From contig CANOCU010000020.1 in NCBI GenBank assembly GCA_947564645.1, positions 1-57,483 of the forward strand: a stretch of DNA of 57,483 nucleotides. The letters are read 5' to 3'. Made by a program: the position numbers and the translations under genes. The notes beneath the pieces were generated by a model. The model saw only the letters and a program-made list of their open reading frames with translations, was not told the origin of the DNA and ran no database searches. Each line of letters opens with the position of its first letter. The stretch's first letter is position 1. Of this stretch, positions 18,752 through 28,482 are shown one piece after another. This stretch comes from an uncultured Lachnospiraceae bacterium (GTDB lineage Bacteria > Bacillota > Clostridia > Lachnospirales > Lachnospiraceae).

Positions 18752-20622
18752 TGATGGAGAAAGAGAACGGTAGAGTACAGAACAGGATTGTGGCTGTGGC
18801 CCTGTTTGTCGCGATATTGGCGGTGGGACGTATTCTGTGGGTCTGCTATTGTGCAGGCACGCTGTATACGTTCGGTATATTTTACATGGCAGTGACAGTC
18901 GGGATGTGGTGTGTGTTCAGGAAGGCCTTGTTTTATCGGAAGGCCTTTTTCCCTGTCTGGGTGAGGTTTCTGTTAGCAGTGATCTTTACGACCTCCCAGG
19001 TACTGGGGCTGTATTACAGCATACCGGGAGTGGAAGCGTTCGTATATGGATGGGAGCTGCCGCTTTGGATCCTGGGCCTTGCGCCGCTTACATACGGTGC
19101 GCAGAATATGTTGTTTGCGTGGGTTAAGGAGCATAAGGAAAGAGCGGATGAGGGAAAAGTGGCAGATGCGGCTTTTTCTTCTGGTGTTAAAGGATTTTGG
19201 ACGGCCTTTATGGTGATTATGGCGGGATTTTTGATTCCTTTTGCCACGTATTATCCGGCGATCATGGCGTATGATGTGATACCGCAGTTGGATCAGATCA
19301 AAATCAGCGGTTATACAACGCATCATCCGCTGATCCATACGTTAATGCTGGCATTCTCTCTGAAAGTGGGGGAAATCCTTCCTTTTGTGCATAATGCGGA
19401 CCGGGCCGGACTGGCCGTCTACACAATCCTGCAGATGATAATCGTTGCCGGATGTTTTGCTTATGTCTATACATACCTGCGCCGGAAGGGCGTTTCCAAA
19501 TATGTGTGTTATTTCTTTGTGCTTTGCGCGGCTTTTTACCCGACACATGGTATGCTGGCGGTCTCGATCACAAAGGATACCATCTATGGAGCGCTTGTCA
19601 TGGTATTTACGGTCTTTGCCTGGGAACTGGTGATGGCGGCCGGGCAGCAGATACCGCGGAAGACATGGATGGCGGCATATCTTGGCGTGACGGTATTGCT
19701 GCTGTTGTTCCGCAACAACAGTATTTATGCGTGGATTTTGTATTTGATCGTGGTGAGTGCTTTCTTTTGCGGAAAATCTCGTCGGGCAGATAAGGCCTAT
19801 CAGGCATTCTACAGGAAGACCGGGTTGCTGCATGCGGCAGCTCTTATTCTGTATCTGTTCCTGAATATGGGGATGACGACTGCGGTACATGCTGCTAACA
19901 ATACCTATGCCCGGGAAATGTTGAGTGTACCGGCGCAGCAGACCGCCAGAGTCGTGGCATATCATGAGGAAGAACTGACTAAGACAGACAGGGAGCTGCT
20001 TGCCGCCGTGTGGGGAGAGGACACGCTGCCGGAGTATGTGCCGGCGATCGCAGACCGCAGTAAACGGGACATTTCGGGAGACAGGGAGGAACTGCGCGCA
20101 CTGAGGGAGGAATGGATTCGCCTGGGGTTACGATATCCGGGAGAATATGCGAAGGCTTTTATCTTAAAAAATAAAGGTATGTGGTATCTGGAGGACAGCT
20201 CTTATCTAAATGACATCTATTCATATGCCAAAGGTTATCTTCAGATCACCTATCCCAGCGACCAGCAGGAATATATGCAGGCGCTTGTGCCGGGTTACGC
20301 GCGGCATCAGAAGCTGCAGTTTCTGCAGGCAGCGTATCGGTATTTTGCGGGTGGAGATGCGTTGTGGAGATATCTGCCGCCGCTTGCGCTTGTCATGCAG
20401 CCGGCCTTCTATTGCTGGCTGCTGTTCTACTATATCATCTGCTGCATCGGGTTAAAGAAACGGGAGGCGCTGATACCCGCAGTTTATCTTGCGGCATTGG
20501 CAGGAACGGTCCTGCTTGGCCCCTGCGTTCTCGTTCGTTATCTGTATCCGGTCATGTTGGCGGTCACCGTACTGTTGATCCTGTCTTTGGCGGCTCACTG
20601 CCCGGATGAGACCTGCAGCTGA
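18748..20622 (+). CDS. DUF6020-like multi-pass membrane protein
   Basis: A 624-residue protein with about a dozen hydrophobic segments. The external loop holds YYPAIMAYDVIPQLDQIKIS followed by THHPLIHTLML, the block I associate with DUF6020 proteins. An extracytoplasmic stretch of about 140 residues (roughly 385-525) precedes the last three helices. The function of the family is not established. The acidic first loop and multi-helix topology resemble GT-C glycosyltransferases. Three ATG codons in a row begin the frame; 18754 has the best spacing from GAGGA. It overlaps the upstream GtrB-like gene by four bases, and its 3' end overlaps the convergent gene by 28 bases. Confidence 0.7.
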   Translation: MMMEKENGRVQNRIVAVALFVAILAVGRILWVCYCAGTLYTFGIFYMAVTVGMWCVFRKALFYRKAFFPVWVRFLLAVIFTTSQVLGLYYSIPGVEAFVYGWELPLWILGLAPLTYGAQNMLFAWVKEHKERADEGKVADAAFSSGVKGFWTAFMVIMAGFLIPFATYYPAIMAYDVIPQLDQIKISGYTTHHPLIHTLMLAFSLKVGEILPFVHNADRAGLAVYTILQMIIVAGCFAYVYTYLRRKGVSKYVCYFFVLCAAFYPTHGMLAVSITKDTIYGALVMVFTVFAWELVMAAGQQIPRKTWMAAYLGVTVLLLLFRNNSIYAWILYLIVVSAFFCGKSRRADKAYQAFYRKTGLLHAAALILYLFLNMGMTTAVHAANNTYAREMLSVPAQQTARVVAYHEEELTKTDRELLAAVWGEDTLPEYVPAIADRSKRDISGDREELRALREEWIRLGLRYPGEYAKAFILKNKGMWYLEDSSYLNDIYSYAKGYLQITYPSDQQEYMQALVPGYARHQKLQFLQAAYRYFAGGDALWRYLPPLALVMQPAFYCWLLFYYIICCIGLKKREALIPAVYLAALAGTVLLGPCVLVRYLYPVMLAVTVLLILSLAAHCPDETCS

Positions 20623-22427
20623 TAGACCATATAATCGGTGCCGCCGGCAGTAAAGGCATCCGCTACGGTACAGACCGCGCCATAAGTATGCCGGTAATAG
20701 AGGATGACGGGATGCTCTTCGTTGTAAGGGGCGTCCTGCAGGATGAAATATACATGGTCATTGCTGACAAGTCCCGGCCCGAAATCCTCGATGCCATGTG
20801 CCTTAAGCTTGATCCGGGTATTAGGATTCAGGATAACACCCCAGTTCGTATACAGGAAATTGTTATAGGTATCCAGAGTCAGGTCAAAAGGTGACTCGCA
20901 GTAATGCTCCAGTGTACCGGAGGCGTAGGTCCATATGTACAGGTTGTCAGGATGAGAATGACAGTAAGCTTTCAACTGTTCCCATGTCTCCTGGTGGGCG
21001 CGATAATTGGCCTCCACATTGTTCTTCGTTATGATCAGTGACATCATGCCGAGAGCGGCGATGACAGGCAGGATCAAAGTATAACGCCTTGACTTTTGCA
21101 GTTTGAGCAGATTAAAGGCTAACAGAATGCCAAACAAAACGGCATAATCTACCGTGATCAGCGGTTGTATGATGCGCTTCGGGAAACGGCCTTCATACAG
21201 GACATATCCCCAGCTGACCATGCGGCCGGCCATATAGAGCAGATAGACTTGCAAGGCGCTGTAATTGCGCTGCAGCAGGATCAGCGCGAAGGTGATTACG
21301 ATCAGAAAGGCTGCCAGCAGATTGGCAGGCTGCATACCGTCCTCATAAAGAAAGACAAACAGACCTCCTACTGCGATGTTTTTCATGCGGTCTGTAAGGC
21401 TTGTACGTTCAAGATAGCATTCTCTGGCAAGATCATGCATCTGCTTCCAGTCTTCCAAAGACATATCGTAGCCGATGTGCGGTGCACCGTTACGGCGGTA
21501 CAGGTATTCTTCTTCCGTGATGCCAAGCTGCGTCAGCGCTTCCGCACACTCTTCATATTCCGGCCAGGTATAGAAATCCCCGACCCGTTCTCTGTAATGA
21601 TTGATCTGTCTGAAATCCGACCAGGGTTCTTCGGCATAGGCAGCCGCATTGATGCCGTACAGAATCCCCATACCTGCAAAAAGGATGCAGGCGAAGCCGA
21701 GAAGCTTGCAGGCAATCTGCGTATAACCGCTTTTGTAGGAGTAGAGCCACTTGGCGATCCAGAGCATTCCGGCCATGGGCAGCATCAGATAGAGAATATT
21801 CTGCCGCATACTGTACGCGATCCAGGCGAAAAGGAAAACAGGCGTATTTTCCCAAAGATAAGAGGCGACCCGGTTATTGCTCCGCGTGGTCGTAAAACAA
21901 AACAGAGCAGCAGCGTCAGCCAGACCGGCGGTCGTAGTGTACTGCGCCTCGGAGAGCACATTCAGATCCACGATCAGAAAAAGGATACAGGCTGTTGTCA
22001 GAGCAGGCTTCCAGAAGACATCCGTATTGTTGTGCCGCTGCCATAGAAACATACTACGGTCATAGATCAGGTAAAGGGCGGCAATCTGCACGCCGTGCAG
22101 AAAGAGTCCGAACCAGGGGATAAAGCTGCACAGCTCATATAATTTGGAGAGAAGCCATGATAACGGATAAAGGAAAAACAGCACGTGTGCATCCGGATAT
22201 CCGAGATAAGCGCCGGACAGGGTGCTGTACATACCCCAGTCGTCGTTAATGCCGTCTACCGGTTTGATCCACAACAGTTCCACACAATAAAACAGGATCA
22301 AAAAAATGAGAAAAAAGAGCCTCCACATCCAGGGAGAAGATGTATGCGTGATATTTTTGTGCCATTGGCTGTCAATCGAAAAAGAGGATGATTCGGATGG
22401 CTGTGCTCCATGATTCACAAACGACAT
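20595..22427 (-). CDS. Large multi-pass membrane protein, GT-C-like, family not recognised
   Basis: A 610-residue protein. A cytoplasmic N-terminus of about 30 residues leads to a first helix and then KPVDGINDDWGMYSTLSGAY. This is an acidic external loop of the type used as catalytic site by GT-C glycosyltransferases. About eleven more hydrophobic segments follow up to residue 485. A C-terminal extracytoplasmic domain of roughly 125 residues follows, with NLYIWTYASGTLEHYCESPF. I cannot name the family. AAAGGAG precedes the ATG. It is a single gene convergent with the DUF6020-like gene and probably belongs to the surface glycan system. Confidence 0.6.
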   Translation of the reverse strand: MSFVNHGAQPSESSSFSIDSQWHKNITHTSSPWMWRLFFLIFLILFYCVELLWIKPVDGINDDWGMYSTLSGAYLGYPDAHVLFFLYPLSWLLSKLYELCSFIPWFGLFLHGVQIAALYLIYDRSMFLWQRHNNTDVFWKPALTTACILFLIVDLNVLSEAQYTTTAGLADAAALFCFTTTRSNNRVASYLWENTPVFLFAWIAYSMRQNILYLMLPMAGMLWIAKWLYSYKSGYTQIACKLLGFACILFAGMGILYGINAAAYAEEPWSDFRQINHYRERVGDFYTWPEYEECAEALTQLGITEEEYLYRRNGAPHIGYDMSLEDWKQMHDLARECYLERTSLTDRMKNIAVGGLFVFLYEDGMQPANLLAAFLIVITFALILLQRNYSALQVYLLYMAGRMVSWGYVLYEGRFPKRIIQPLITVDYAVLFGILLAFNLLKLQKSRRYTLILPVIAALGMMSLIITKNNVEANYRAHQETWEQLKAYCHSHPDNLYIWTYASGTLEHYCESPFDLTLDTYNNFLYTNWGVILNPNTRIKLKAHGIEDFGPGLVSNDHVYFILQDAPYNEEHPVILYYRHTYGAVCTVADAFTAGGTDYMVYQLQVSSGQ

Positions 22428-22644
22428 GGTAGGCGCTCCTTTCTTTTGCGGCGGTAAATGAAATGAATATTTCCAAGCTTTTATTATATACTATAACAGG
22501 GTACAGATACAAATAGAAATAGGATGTAATTCTTAAGATTTGCGGAAGGATTTGTTAATAAATAGCACAAGAACTACCCAAAAAGGATAAAAAGTGATAT
22601 GGTATTTACATAATGTCGGGGTCAAAGGAGGTATGATTACAGGT

Positions 22645-23775
22645 ATGAATCATAAAGAAAATCCAAGAAGGAGATATAACGGGAATCTGCTGCTGCTCAT
22701 CGTTATGATCGGTTTCTGTATCCTGGCGATCATTGAGATCATTTATGGTCAGGTGCAGATCAGGATGCAGAAGGAGAGACTCGCCCTGGAACAGGAGAAT
22801 CATCAGGCGGTTCAGGAACTGAAAGCGGAGTGGGATCAGTTAAAAGGCGGACCGACGGTAGGAACGGAGGTTCCGGCTGCGGCAGGAGAAGAACAAAGCA
22901 GCGTCAGTGAGCCCGATAAGACGCTGACCAGTTCGCAGCAGCAGAGCGTTTCAGAGCCGGTGGCAGCTGAGGATGGCATCGCGCAGAGCGTTTCTCAGAA
23001 CAGTGTGGATGATAAGCAGTACGATATGCAGATCGTCTTCATGGGAGACAGTATTCTGGACAATGAGCGTGAAGACCACGGGGTCGCATCGCTGATTTCG
23101 AATGCGTGCAACGCTAAGGTATATAACATGTCCATGGGAGGAACGACGGCAGCGCTTCTGCCGAATGAGCAGTATAATTTTGCCACCTGGGATTCCAGGA
23201 GTCTGCTCGGTGTGGTGAATGCGATCCTCGGCAATATCAATCCCAGTATCTTTGACGGCTTTACTGCCGGAGAGGTTCTGAAACAATGCGATTTCGAGAA
23301 GACAGACTATTTTGTCATTGAATACGGGATCAACGATTTTCTGACCAAGCAGATTCCCCAGAGCAGATATCTGGAGAACGGAGAGACCCTGGGGATCGAT
23401 GATATCCATACTTATTCGGGGGCTTTGACAACGGCGGTAGCTTTGCTGCGGGAGAGATTCCCCGACGCGAAGATCCTGTTGATCGCACCGCATTACTGTC
23501 AGGTTTATAATGGGAAGGCTTTCGTGGGAGATTCTTACAGTCTGAATTACGGATATGGCACGATGGTGGAATTTTCCAGGTGTACCGGCTATGTATACGA
23601 GCAGAATAAAGACAACAATGTGCTTTTCTATAACGCGATGGAAGAAAGCGGCATCGATTCCTATACTGCCGAGAAGTACCTCGAAGACGGAATCCATCTC
23701 TCAACGGAGGGGCGGATCCAGTATGCCGATTATGCGATTCGGCTGATCATGGGAGATTTTTATCCGGAAGAATAG
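22645..23775 (+). CDS. Membrane-anchored SGNH/GDSL hydrolase
   Basis: A 376-residue protein. It has a short basic cytoplasmic start, one membrane helix (about 14-34), a coiled coil (38-67) and a Ser/Glu/Gln-rich linker (70-125). An extracytoplasmic SGNH domain follows. VFMGDSILDNERE carries the nucleophile Ser136, VIEYGINDF the Asn block, and EDGIHLSTEG the Asp/His pair. It probably removes or moves acyl groups on cell-surface glycan. Starts at GTG 22594 and ATG 22633 are also open; ATG 22633 touches AAAGGAGG too closely, so 22645 is preferred with moderate certainty. It stands at the end of the glycan region. Confidence 0.8.
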   Translation: MNHKENPRRRYNGNLLLLIVMIGFCILAIIEIIYGQVQIRMQKERLALEQENHQAVQELKAEWDQLKGGPTVGTEVPAAAGEEQSSVSEPDKTLTSSQQQSVSEPVAAEDGIAQSVSQNSVDDKQYDMQIVFMGDSILDNEREDHGVASLISNACNAKVYNMSMGGTTAALLPNEQYNFATWDSRSLLGVVNAILGNINPSIFDGFTAGEVLKQCDFEKTDYFVIEYGINDFLTKQIPQSRYLENGETLGIDDIHTYSGALTTAVALLRERFPDAKILLIAPHYCQVYNGKAFVGDSYSLNYGYGTMVEFSRCTGYVYEQNKDNNVLFYNAMEESGIDSYTAEKYLEDGIHLSTEGRIQYADYAIRLIMGDFYPEE

Positions 23776-23793
23776 TGTGAAGTTTTACCCAGG

Positions 23794-25302
23794 TTAATGA
23801 GCCAGCCGGTTAAGCCGGCTGGCTTTGTTATGGTGTTCTTTCCAGACAGTCTTCTTGTAGGCGAACAGGTCTTTCCAGATAGTCGGATGGAACAGCAAAA
23901 GCAGCGGGAACAATTCCAAACGCCCGGCCAGCATGTCAAACATCAGGACATATTTGGAAAAGGGCGAGAAGAATCCGAAGTTCCCTGTAGGACCTACCAG
24001 TTCCAGACCGGGGCCGATATTGTTGATGGTGGCGGCCACGGCGGTAAAGGTGGTCACCAGATCCGTATCTTCGAAGGAGATCAGAAATACGGAGAGGACA
24101 AAAAGCACCATAAACGTGATCATATACACATTGATGGAACGGACCACATCATGATCGATCGGCTTACCGTCCATCTTGATCTTCTTGATACTCTTCGGAT
24201 GGATATAGGAGAAAAATTCCTTCCGCACCGTCTTAAACAGTACCACGAAACGGGATACCTTGATACCGCCGCCTGTACTGCCGGCGCAGGCGCCCACAAA
24301 CATCAAAAGCACCAGGATCACCTTGCTGCTCTCCGGCCACTGATGGAAGTCGGTGGTGGAGAAGCCGGTGGTGGTGATGATGGAAGCCACCTGGAAAGCC
24401 GCTTTGGTCACGGCATCGAAGAGGCCCGTACAGGTTTTGAGGATATTAACGGTAATGACCGCCACAGAGGCGAAAATGATAAGCAGGTAACAGCGCACTT
24501 CCTCCATATGAAGAAAATCTTTAATTTTCCGGAACAAAAGCAGGCAGTAGGCGTTGAAGTTGACCCCGAAGAGGATCATGAAGATGGTGACGACCCACTG
24601 CAGATACGGGGAATATCCGCCGATGCTGTCATTCTTGATGCCAAAACCGCCGGTTCCGGCCGTGCCCAGACTGGTGCAGAGTGCATCGAAAAGGGGCATC
24701 CTGCCTGCCACTAACAGAATGATCTCCGCGACGGTCAGCCCGGCATAGATCAGATACAGGATCCGCACGGTGTCTTTCATCTTCGGAACCAGTTTACCCA
24801 CGGAGGGGCCGGGGCTCTCCGCCCGCATCAGATTGATGTTGGAGCCGCCGCTCATGGGAATGATGGCGAGCAGAAATACCAGTACGCCCATGCCGCCGAT
24901 CCAGTGTGTGAAGCTGCGCCAGAACAGGGAACAGTGAGAGAGCGCTTCCACGTCACTTAAGATGCTGGCTCCGGTGGTGGTAAAGCCGGATACCGTCTCG
25001 AACAGTGCGTCCGTAAAGGACGGGATCTCACCGGTCAGGCAAAAAGGGATCGCGCCGAAAATGCACAGGAAGATCCAGCTGAGGGCGGTGGCGATACAGC
25101 CCTCTTTCAGATAGAAGACGCTGTTCTTTGGTTTTCGCAGGCTCATCAGCACACCAAGCAGCAGGCTGGCGGCTGCCACAGGCAGATACCAGAGTCCTTC
25201 CTTTTCCTGATAAATAACTGCAATAAGACAGGGCAGCAGCATCAGCGCCGCCTCTGTCTTTAAAATACATCCTAAAATATAACGAATAATTGAGCTGTTC
25301 AT
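23794..25302 (-). CDS. trkH: Trk potassium uptake channel subunit TrkH
   Basis: A 502-residue channel subunit with four selectivity-filter repeats. These are FETVSGFTTTGAS near residue 100, LGTAGTGGFGI near 220, SIITTTGFSTTDF near 315, and AATINNIGPGLELVGPTGNF near 430. The Gly of each filter coordinates K+. SYIHPKSIKKIKMDGKPID is the usual intracellular segment before the last repeat. It forms the membrane pore for K+ uptake, gated by the RCK protein TrkA. That gene lies 29 bases upstream on the same strand, so the two form an operon. Confidence 0.95.
   Translation of the reverse strand: MNSSIIRYILGCILKTEAALMLLPCLIAVIYQEKEGLWYLPVAAASLLLGVLMSLRKPKNSVFYLKEGCIATALSWIFLCIFGAIPFCLTGEIPSFTDALFETVSGFTTTGASILSDVEALSHCSLFWRSFTHWIGGMGVLVFLLAIIPMSGGSNINLMRAESPGPSVGKLVPKMKDTVRILYLIYAGLTVAEIILLVAGRMPLFDALCTSLGTAGTGGFGIKNDSIGGYSPYLQWVVTIFMILFGVNFNAYCLLLFRKIKDFLHMEEVRCYLLIIFASVAVITVNILKTCTGLFDAVTKAAFQVASIITTTGFSTTDFHQWPESSKVILVLLMFVGACAGSTGGGIKVSRFVVLFKTVRKEFFSYIHPKSIKKIKMDGKPIDHDVVRSINVYMITFMVLFVLSVFLISFEDTDLVTTFTAVAATINNIGPGLELVGPTGNFGFFSPFSKYVLMFDMLAGRLELFPLLLLFHPTIWKDLFAYKKTVWKEHHNKASRLNRLAH
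23800..23824. terminator. Bidirectional hairpin terminator inside the end of trkH
   Basis: AGCCAGCCGG and CCGGCTGGCT pair perfectly over ten bases with the loop TTAAG. The hairpin lies between the SGNH gene (+) and trkH (-) and overlaps the last codons of trkH, including SRLNRLAH. Confidence 0.75.
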
Positions 25303-25331
25303 GATTACCTCGTGTTTGTATGATACCCGGG

Positions 25332-26735
25332 TCAGGCCAGAATATCCTGCAGTACCTTGAATCCTGTATGTGTAGTCACGACCATCACAGTATCGCCGAC
25401 CTGGATGGAATCCTGACCGCTGGGAATGATGATCGTGCCTTTCCGGTTGATGAAGGAGATTAGCAGGCCCTTTTTCAGGGAAAGCTGCGCCAACGGGACG
25501 CCTGTCACGGGAGATTCGCTCTTTACACTAAACTCGATGGCCTCCACACGGAAGTCAAACATATGGTAAAGGGTCTCGATGTTGCTGCTGTTCATGGATG
25601 CCTTCTTCGCCCGGACATACGCAACGATCGCCTCGGAAGCGATATAGCGCGGGTAGATGACGCTGTCCATGTTCAGGCCGTTTAAAACGCCCTTATAGTT
25701 GGTGCGGTTGATCTTGGTGATGATCTTGGCATGGGAGACATGTCTGGCGTGGAGCGTCAGAAGGATGTTCTCCTCATCGATGCCGGTCAGGGGGACGAAG
25801 GATTCTACGTATTCGATGCCCTCTTCCCGCAGCAGTTCTTCGTTGGTGCCGTCGCCGTTGATGATCACGGCCTTGGGCAGCAGGATACTCAGCTCTTCGC
25901 AGCGTTTGGGGTTGCTGTCGATGATCTTGACCGAGATACCCATGTGAAGCAGCTGGGAGGCAAGATAATAGGAGGACTTACCGCCGCCGATGATCATCGT
26001 ATTCTTGACCGCGTGGGTCTTGAAGCCGATCTTTTCCAGGAAGGATTTCGCATCCCGTCTGGTGGAGACGAAAGAGATGCAGTCGCCCCGCAGAATCCGG
26101 AAATTACCGGAAGGGATGTAGATTTCACTGTCCCGCTCCACGGCGCAGATCAGCACATTGTCGGCGATATTCCTGCCCACGGTCTTACCAAGATCCGCTA
26201 CCATCATGCCGTCTAAGAGGTTGTCTTCCGGTACTTTGAACTTGATCATTTCCGCCTGTCCGTGGGCGAAGGTGTCCACTTCTAATGCGGTGGGAAGATA
26301 GAGGATACGCGCCATCTCGCGGGAAGCCTCCAACTCCGGGTTGATGATCATGGCAAGGCCCAGCCGTTCTCTTAAGTAATTGGCTTCCATACTGTAGTCC
26401 GGCGTGCGGACTCTGGCGATGGCGGAACAGTCGCCGACACGCTTGGCCACGGTGCAGCACAGCAGGTTCAGTTCGTCCGAGTCCGTGACCGCGATGATCA
26501 GATCCGTATGGTCTATATCAGCCTCTTTCTGGACGCTGAAGCTTGCGCCGTTGCCGACGACGCCCATCACGTCATAGAGGTTGGTCAATTCCTGTATTTT
26601 CTGTTGGTTCTTGTCGATCAGGGTGATGTTGTGCCCTTCCTTGATCAGCTGGGCGATCAGTGTCTGTCCGACCTTGCCGCAGCCGACGATGATGATCTGC
26701 AGACCCTGCTCGACAGGTTTCTTTTGCTTGAACAT
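25332..26735 (-). CDS. trkA: Trk potassium transporter regulatory subunit TrkA
   Basis: A 467-residue cytoplasmic protein with two RCK_N/RCK_C pairs. The first nucleotide-binding motif is IIIVGCGKVGQTLIAQL near residue 15, with Asp of LIDKNQQKI as ribose ligand. The second is TMIIGGGKSSYYLASQL near 240, with IDSNPKRCEEL. The end carries a TrkA_C domain (SPVTGVPLAQLSLKKG...). It binds NAD(H)/ATP and gates TrkH. The frame remains open 37 codons upstream without family similarity. ATG 26735 has GGAGAG at normal spacing and is chosen. The gap 26736-27082 holds its promoter, a direct repeat and no gene. Confidence 0.95.
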   Translation of the reverse strand: MFKQKKPVEQGLQIIIVGCGKVGQTLIAQLIKEGHNITLIDKNQQKIQELTNLYDVMGVVGNGASFSVQKEADIDHTDLIIAVTDSDELNLLCCTVAKRVGDCSAIARVRTPDYSMEANYLRERLGLAMIINPELEASREMARILYLPTALEVDTFAHGQAEMIKFKVPEDNLLDGMMVADLGKTVGRNIADNVLICAVERDSEIYIPSGNFRILRGDCISFVSTRRDAKSFLEKIGFKTHAVKNTMIIGGGKSSYYLASQLLHMGISVKIIDSNPKRCEELSILLPKAVIINGDGTNEELLREEGIEYVESFVPLTGIDEENILLTLHARHVSHAKIITKINRTNYKGVLNGLNMDSVIYPRYIASEAIVAYVRAKKASMNSSNIETLYHMFDFRVEAIEFSVKSESPVTGVPLAQLSLKKGLLISFINRKGTIIIPSGQDSIQVGDTVMVVTTHTGFKVLQDILA

Positions 26736-26849
26736 TTTCTCTCCATTCCGAAATACCCGGTCTGTATCGTTGGCGGGTGTTTCGTAAGCGCACAGGCCGC
26801 GTCCTGCACAGCCAATAAACTGGCATAACGGCACTGGCATACGCAAATA

Positions 26850-26878
26850 TATATAACACCTTGCAGGGAAAAAATCAA
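26850..26878 (-). promoter_or_regulatory. Putative promoter of trkAH
   Basis: Read on the minus strand, TTGATT (26878-26873) and TATATA (26855-26850) are separated by 17 bases, about 115 bases upstream of the trkA start. Confidence 0.5.
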
Positions 26879-27082
26879 TAGACTTTTCGTATATTTAAGG
26901 GTTTCTTAATGGATGGCCCATGCAGGCAGGAAATCACTGGTTTCGCAACCGGTATTTGCCGCTTTGACACCCGAAATAGGTCGCGCAACCGGGGCAGCCT
27001 CTTTATGATGGAAAACGAGGTACATCGGAGCCTGGCATGATTAGACGATGCAATAAAAAGAAAAAGAGAGGAAGATGCAAAG

Positions 27083-28345
27083 ATGGAAAAAACGGAAAAG
27101 GGAAAGAGCAGTTTATTCACAAAGGATTTTACGCTGGTGGTGATCGGGCAGATCATCTCTCTGTTCGGAAATGCGGTCGTACGGTTTGCACTGCCCTTGT
27201 ACTTACTAAACCAGACGGGCTCGTCTGCACTGTATGGTACGGTGATGGCATGTGCCTTTATACCGATGATTCTGCTGTCGCCAGTGGGCGGCATGATCGC
27301 TGACCGGATGAATAAGAGAAATATTATGGTAGCGCTGGATTTTACGACGGCAGGCCTGCTGCTTGGCTTTCTGCTGCTGCAGGGGAGAATGAATCTGGTC
27401 TTTCTGCTGACGCTGACCCTGATGCTGCTGTTCGGGATCGCGGGGGCTTATCAACCGACGGTGCAGGCGAGCATCCCGGCGCTGGTGGGACAGGAGCACT
27501 ATATGCAGGCCAATGCGGTCATCAACATTGTCAGCTCCTTTGCGGCGCTGCTGGGGCCGGTATTTGGCGGCGTTTTGTACAGTGTCTATGGTCTGATTCC
27601 CATTCTGGAGGTGGGGTTTTCCTGTTTCCTGCTGTCGGCAGTGATGGAACTTTTTATCAGGATTCCTTATGAAAAGCAGGAGGCGTCAGGCGGTATCTGG
27701 AAGATCATGAGACAGGATCTGGGGGAGAGCTTCCATTTTATCCGCAGGGAAAAGCCGATGATCGGCAAAGGGCTGATCGTGACATGCTGTGTCAATCTGT
27801 TTTTCTCGGCCCTGATCAATGTGGGGGTGCCATATCTGATCACGGAGGTTCTGCCCTTCTCGGACGCTCTGGCGAACAGGCTGTATGGGTATGCGGAGGG
27901 CGCGTTGGCAGCAGGCGGTATCGTGGGTGGTATCGGCGCCGGGATCCTGGCGTCGAAGCTGCAGGTCAAAAAGGCGGGTAACCTGCTGGCGGTCGCCGCA
28001 CTGTGTCTGTTTCCGGTAGGAGCTGCGCTGCTTTTGACGGAGTCGGAGCTGACCGTCTATCTGATTCTGACGGTCTGCTGCTTTGTGATCATGGTGATGG
28101 CCACCGTTTTCAGTGTGCAGATCATGGCCTTCGTGCAGACGGAAACGCCCAAACATCTGGTGGGGAAGGTGATCTCACTCTGTATGATGCTTTCCATGTG
28201 CGCACAGCCGCTCGGCAGTGCGATGTATGGTTTCCTGTTTGAACTGTTTGCAGGACGTGAGGCTGTGGTGGTGCTGGCGGCAGGCGCAGTGTCGCTTGTG
28301 GTGGCGGCCAGGGCGCGGAGCGTGTTTTCGATGGTAACGGATTAA
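27083..28345 (+). CDS. MFS transporter (MefA/enterobactin-exporter-like)
   Basis: A 420-residue, 12-helix major facilitator. FTLVVIGQIISLFGNAVVRF is the first helix. SPVGGMIADRMNKRNIMVAL is the conserved loop between helices 2 and 3 (G-x3-D-R-x2-R/K-R type). AYQPTVQASIPALVG and NAVINIVSSFAALLGPVFGG match the subgroup of macrolide and siderophore exporters. It probably exports a small hydrophobic compound using proton motive force; the substrate is unknown. AGAGAGGAAG lies ahead of the ATG at normal spacing. It stands alone, followed by a 137-base gap before the PAP2 gene. Confidence 0.88.
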   Translation: MEKTEKGKSSLFTKDFTLVVIGQIISLFGNAVVRFALPLYLLNQTGSSALYGTVMACAFIPMILLSPVGGMIADRMNKRNIMVALDFTTAGLLLGFLLLQGRMNLVFLLTLTLMLLFGIAGAYQPTVQASIPALVGQEHYMQANAVINIVSSFAALLGPVFGGVLYSVYGLIPILEVGFSCFLLSAVMELFIRIPYEKQEASGGIWKIMRQDLGESFHFIRREKPMIGKGLIVTCCVNLFFSALINVGVPYLITEVLPFSDALANRLYGYAEGALAAGGIVGGIGAGILASKLQVKKAGNLLAVAALCLFPVGAALLLTESELTVYLILTVCCFVIMVMATVFSVQIMAFVQTETPKHLVGKVISLCMMLSMCAQPLGSAMYGFLFELFAGREAVVVLAAGAVSLVVAARARSVFSMVTD

Positions 28346-28482
28346 TGAGAATGTGCAGATCCGGTTAAGCGGGAAGCTGCCTCGTTACTTTCGATGGCGT
28401 GATCGGATGATTTCAGGTGGGATTTACGGAGAGGATGTGATAGAATAAGGAAAGAGAAAAAGAAAGATGTAAGGGAAGTAAT

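Noticed and set aside
21165-22046. 293-residue plus-strand frame opposite the membrane protein at 20595-22427
   Set aside because: No membrane segments or recognisable motif; the minus-strand frame has a ribosome site and coherent topology.
26875-27294. 139-residue minus-strand frame upstream of trkA
   Set aside because: Overlaps the start of the MFS gene antisense and lacks a ribosome site or similarity.
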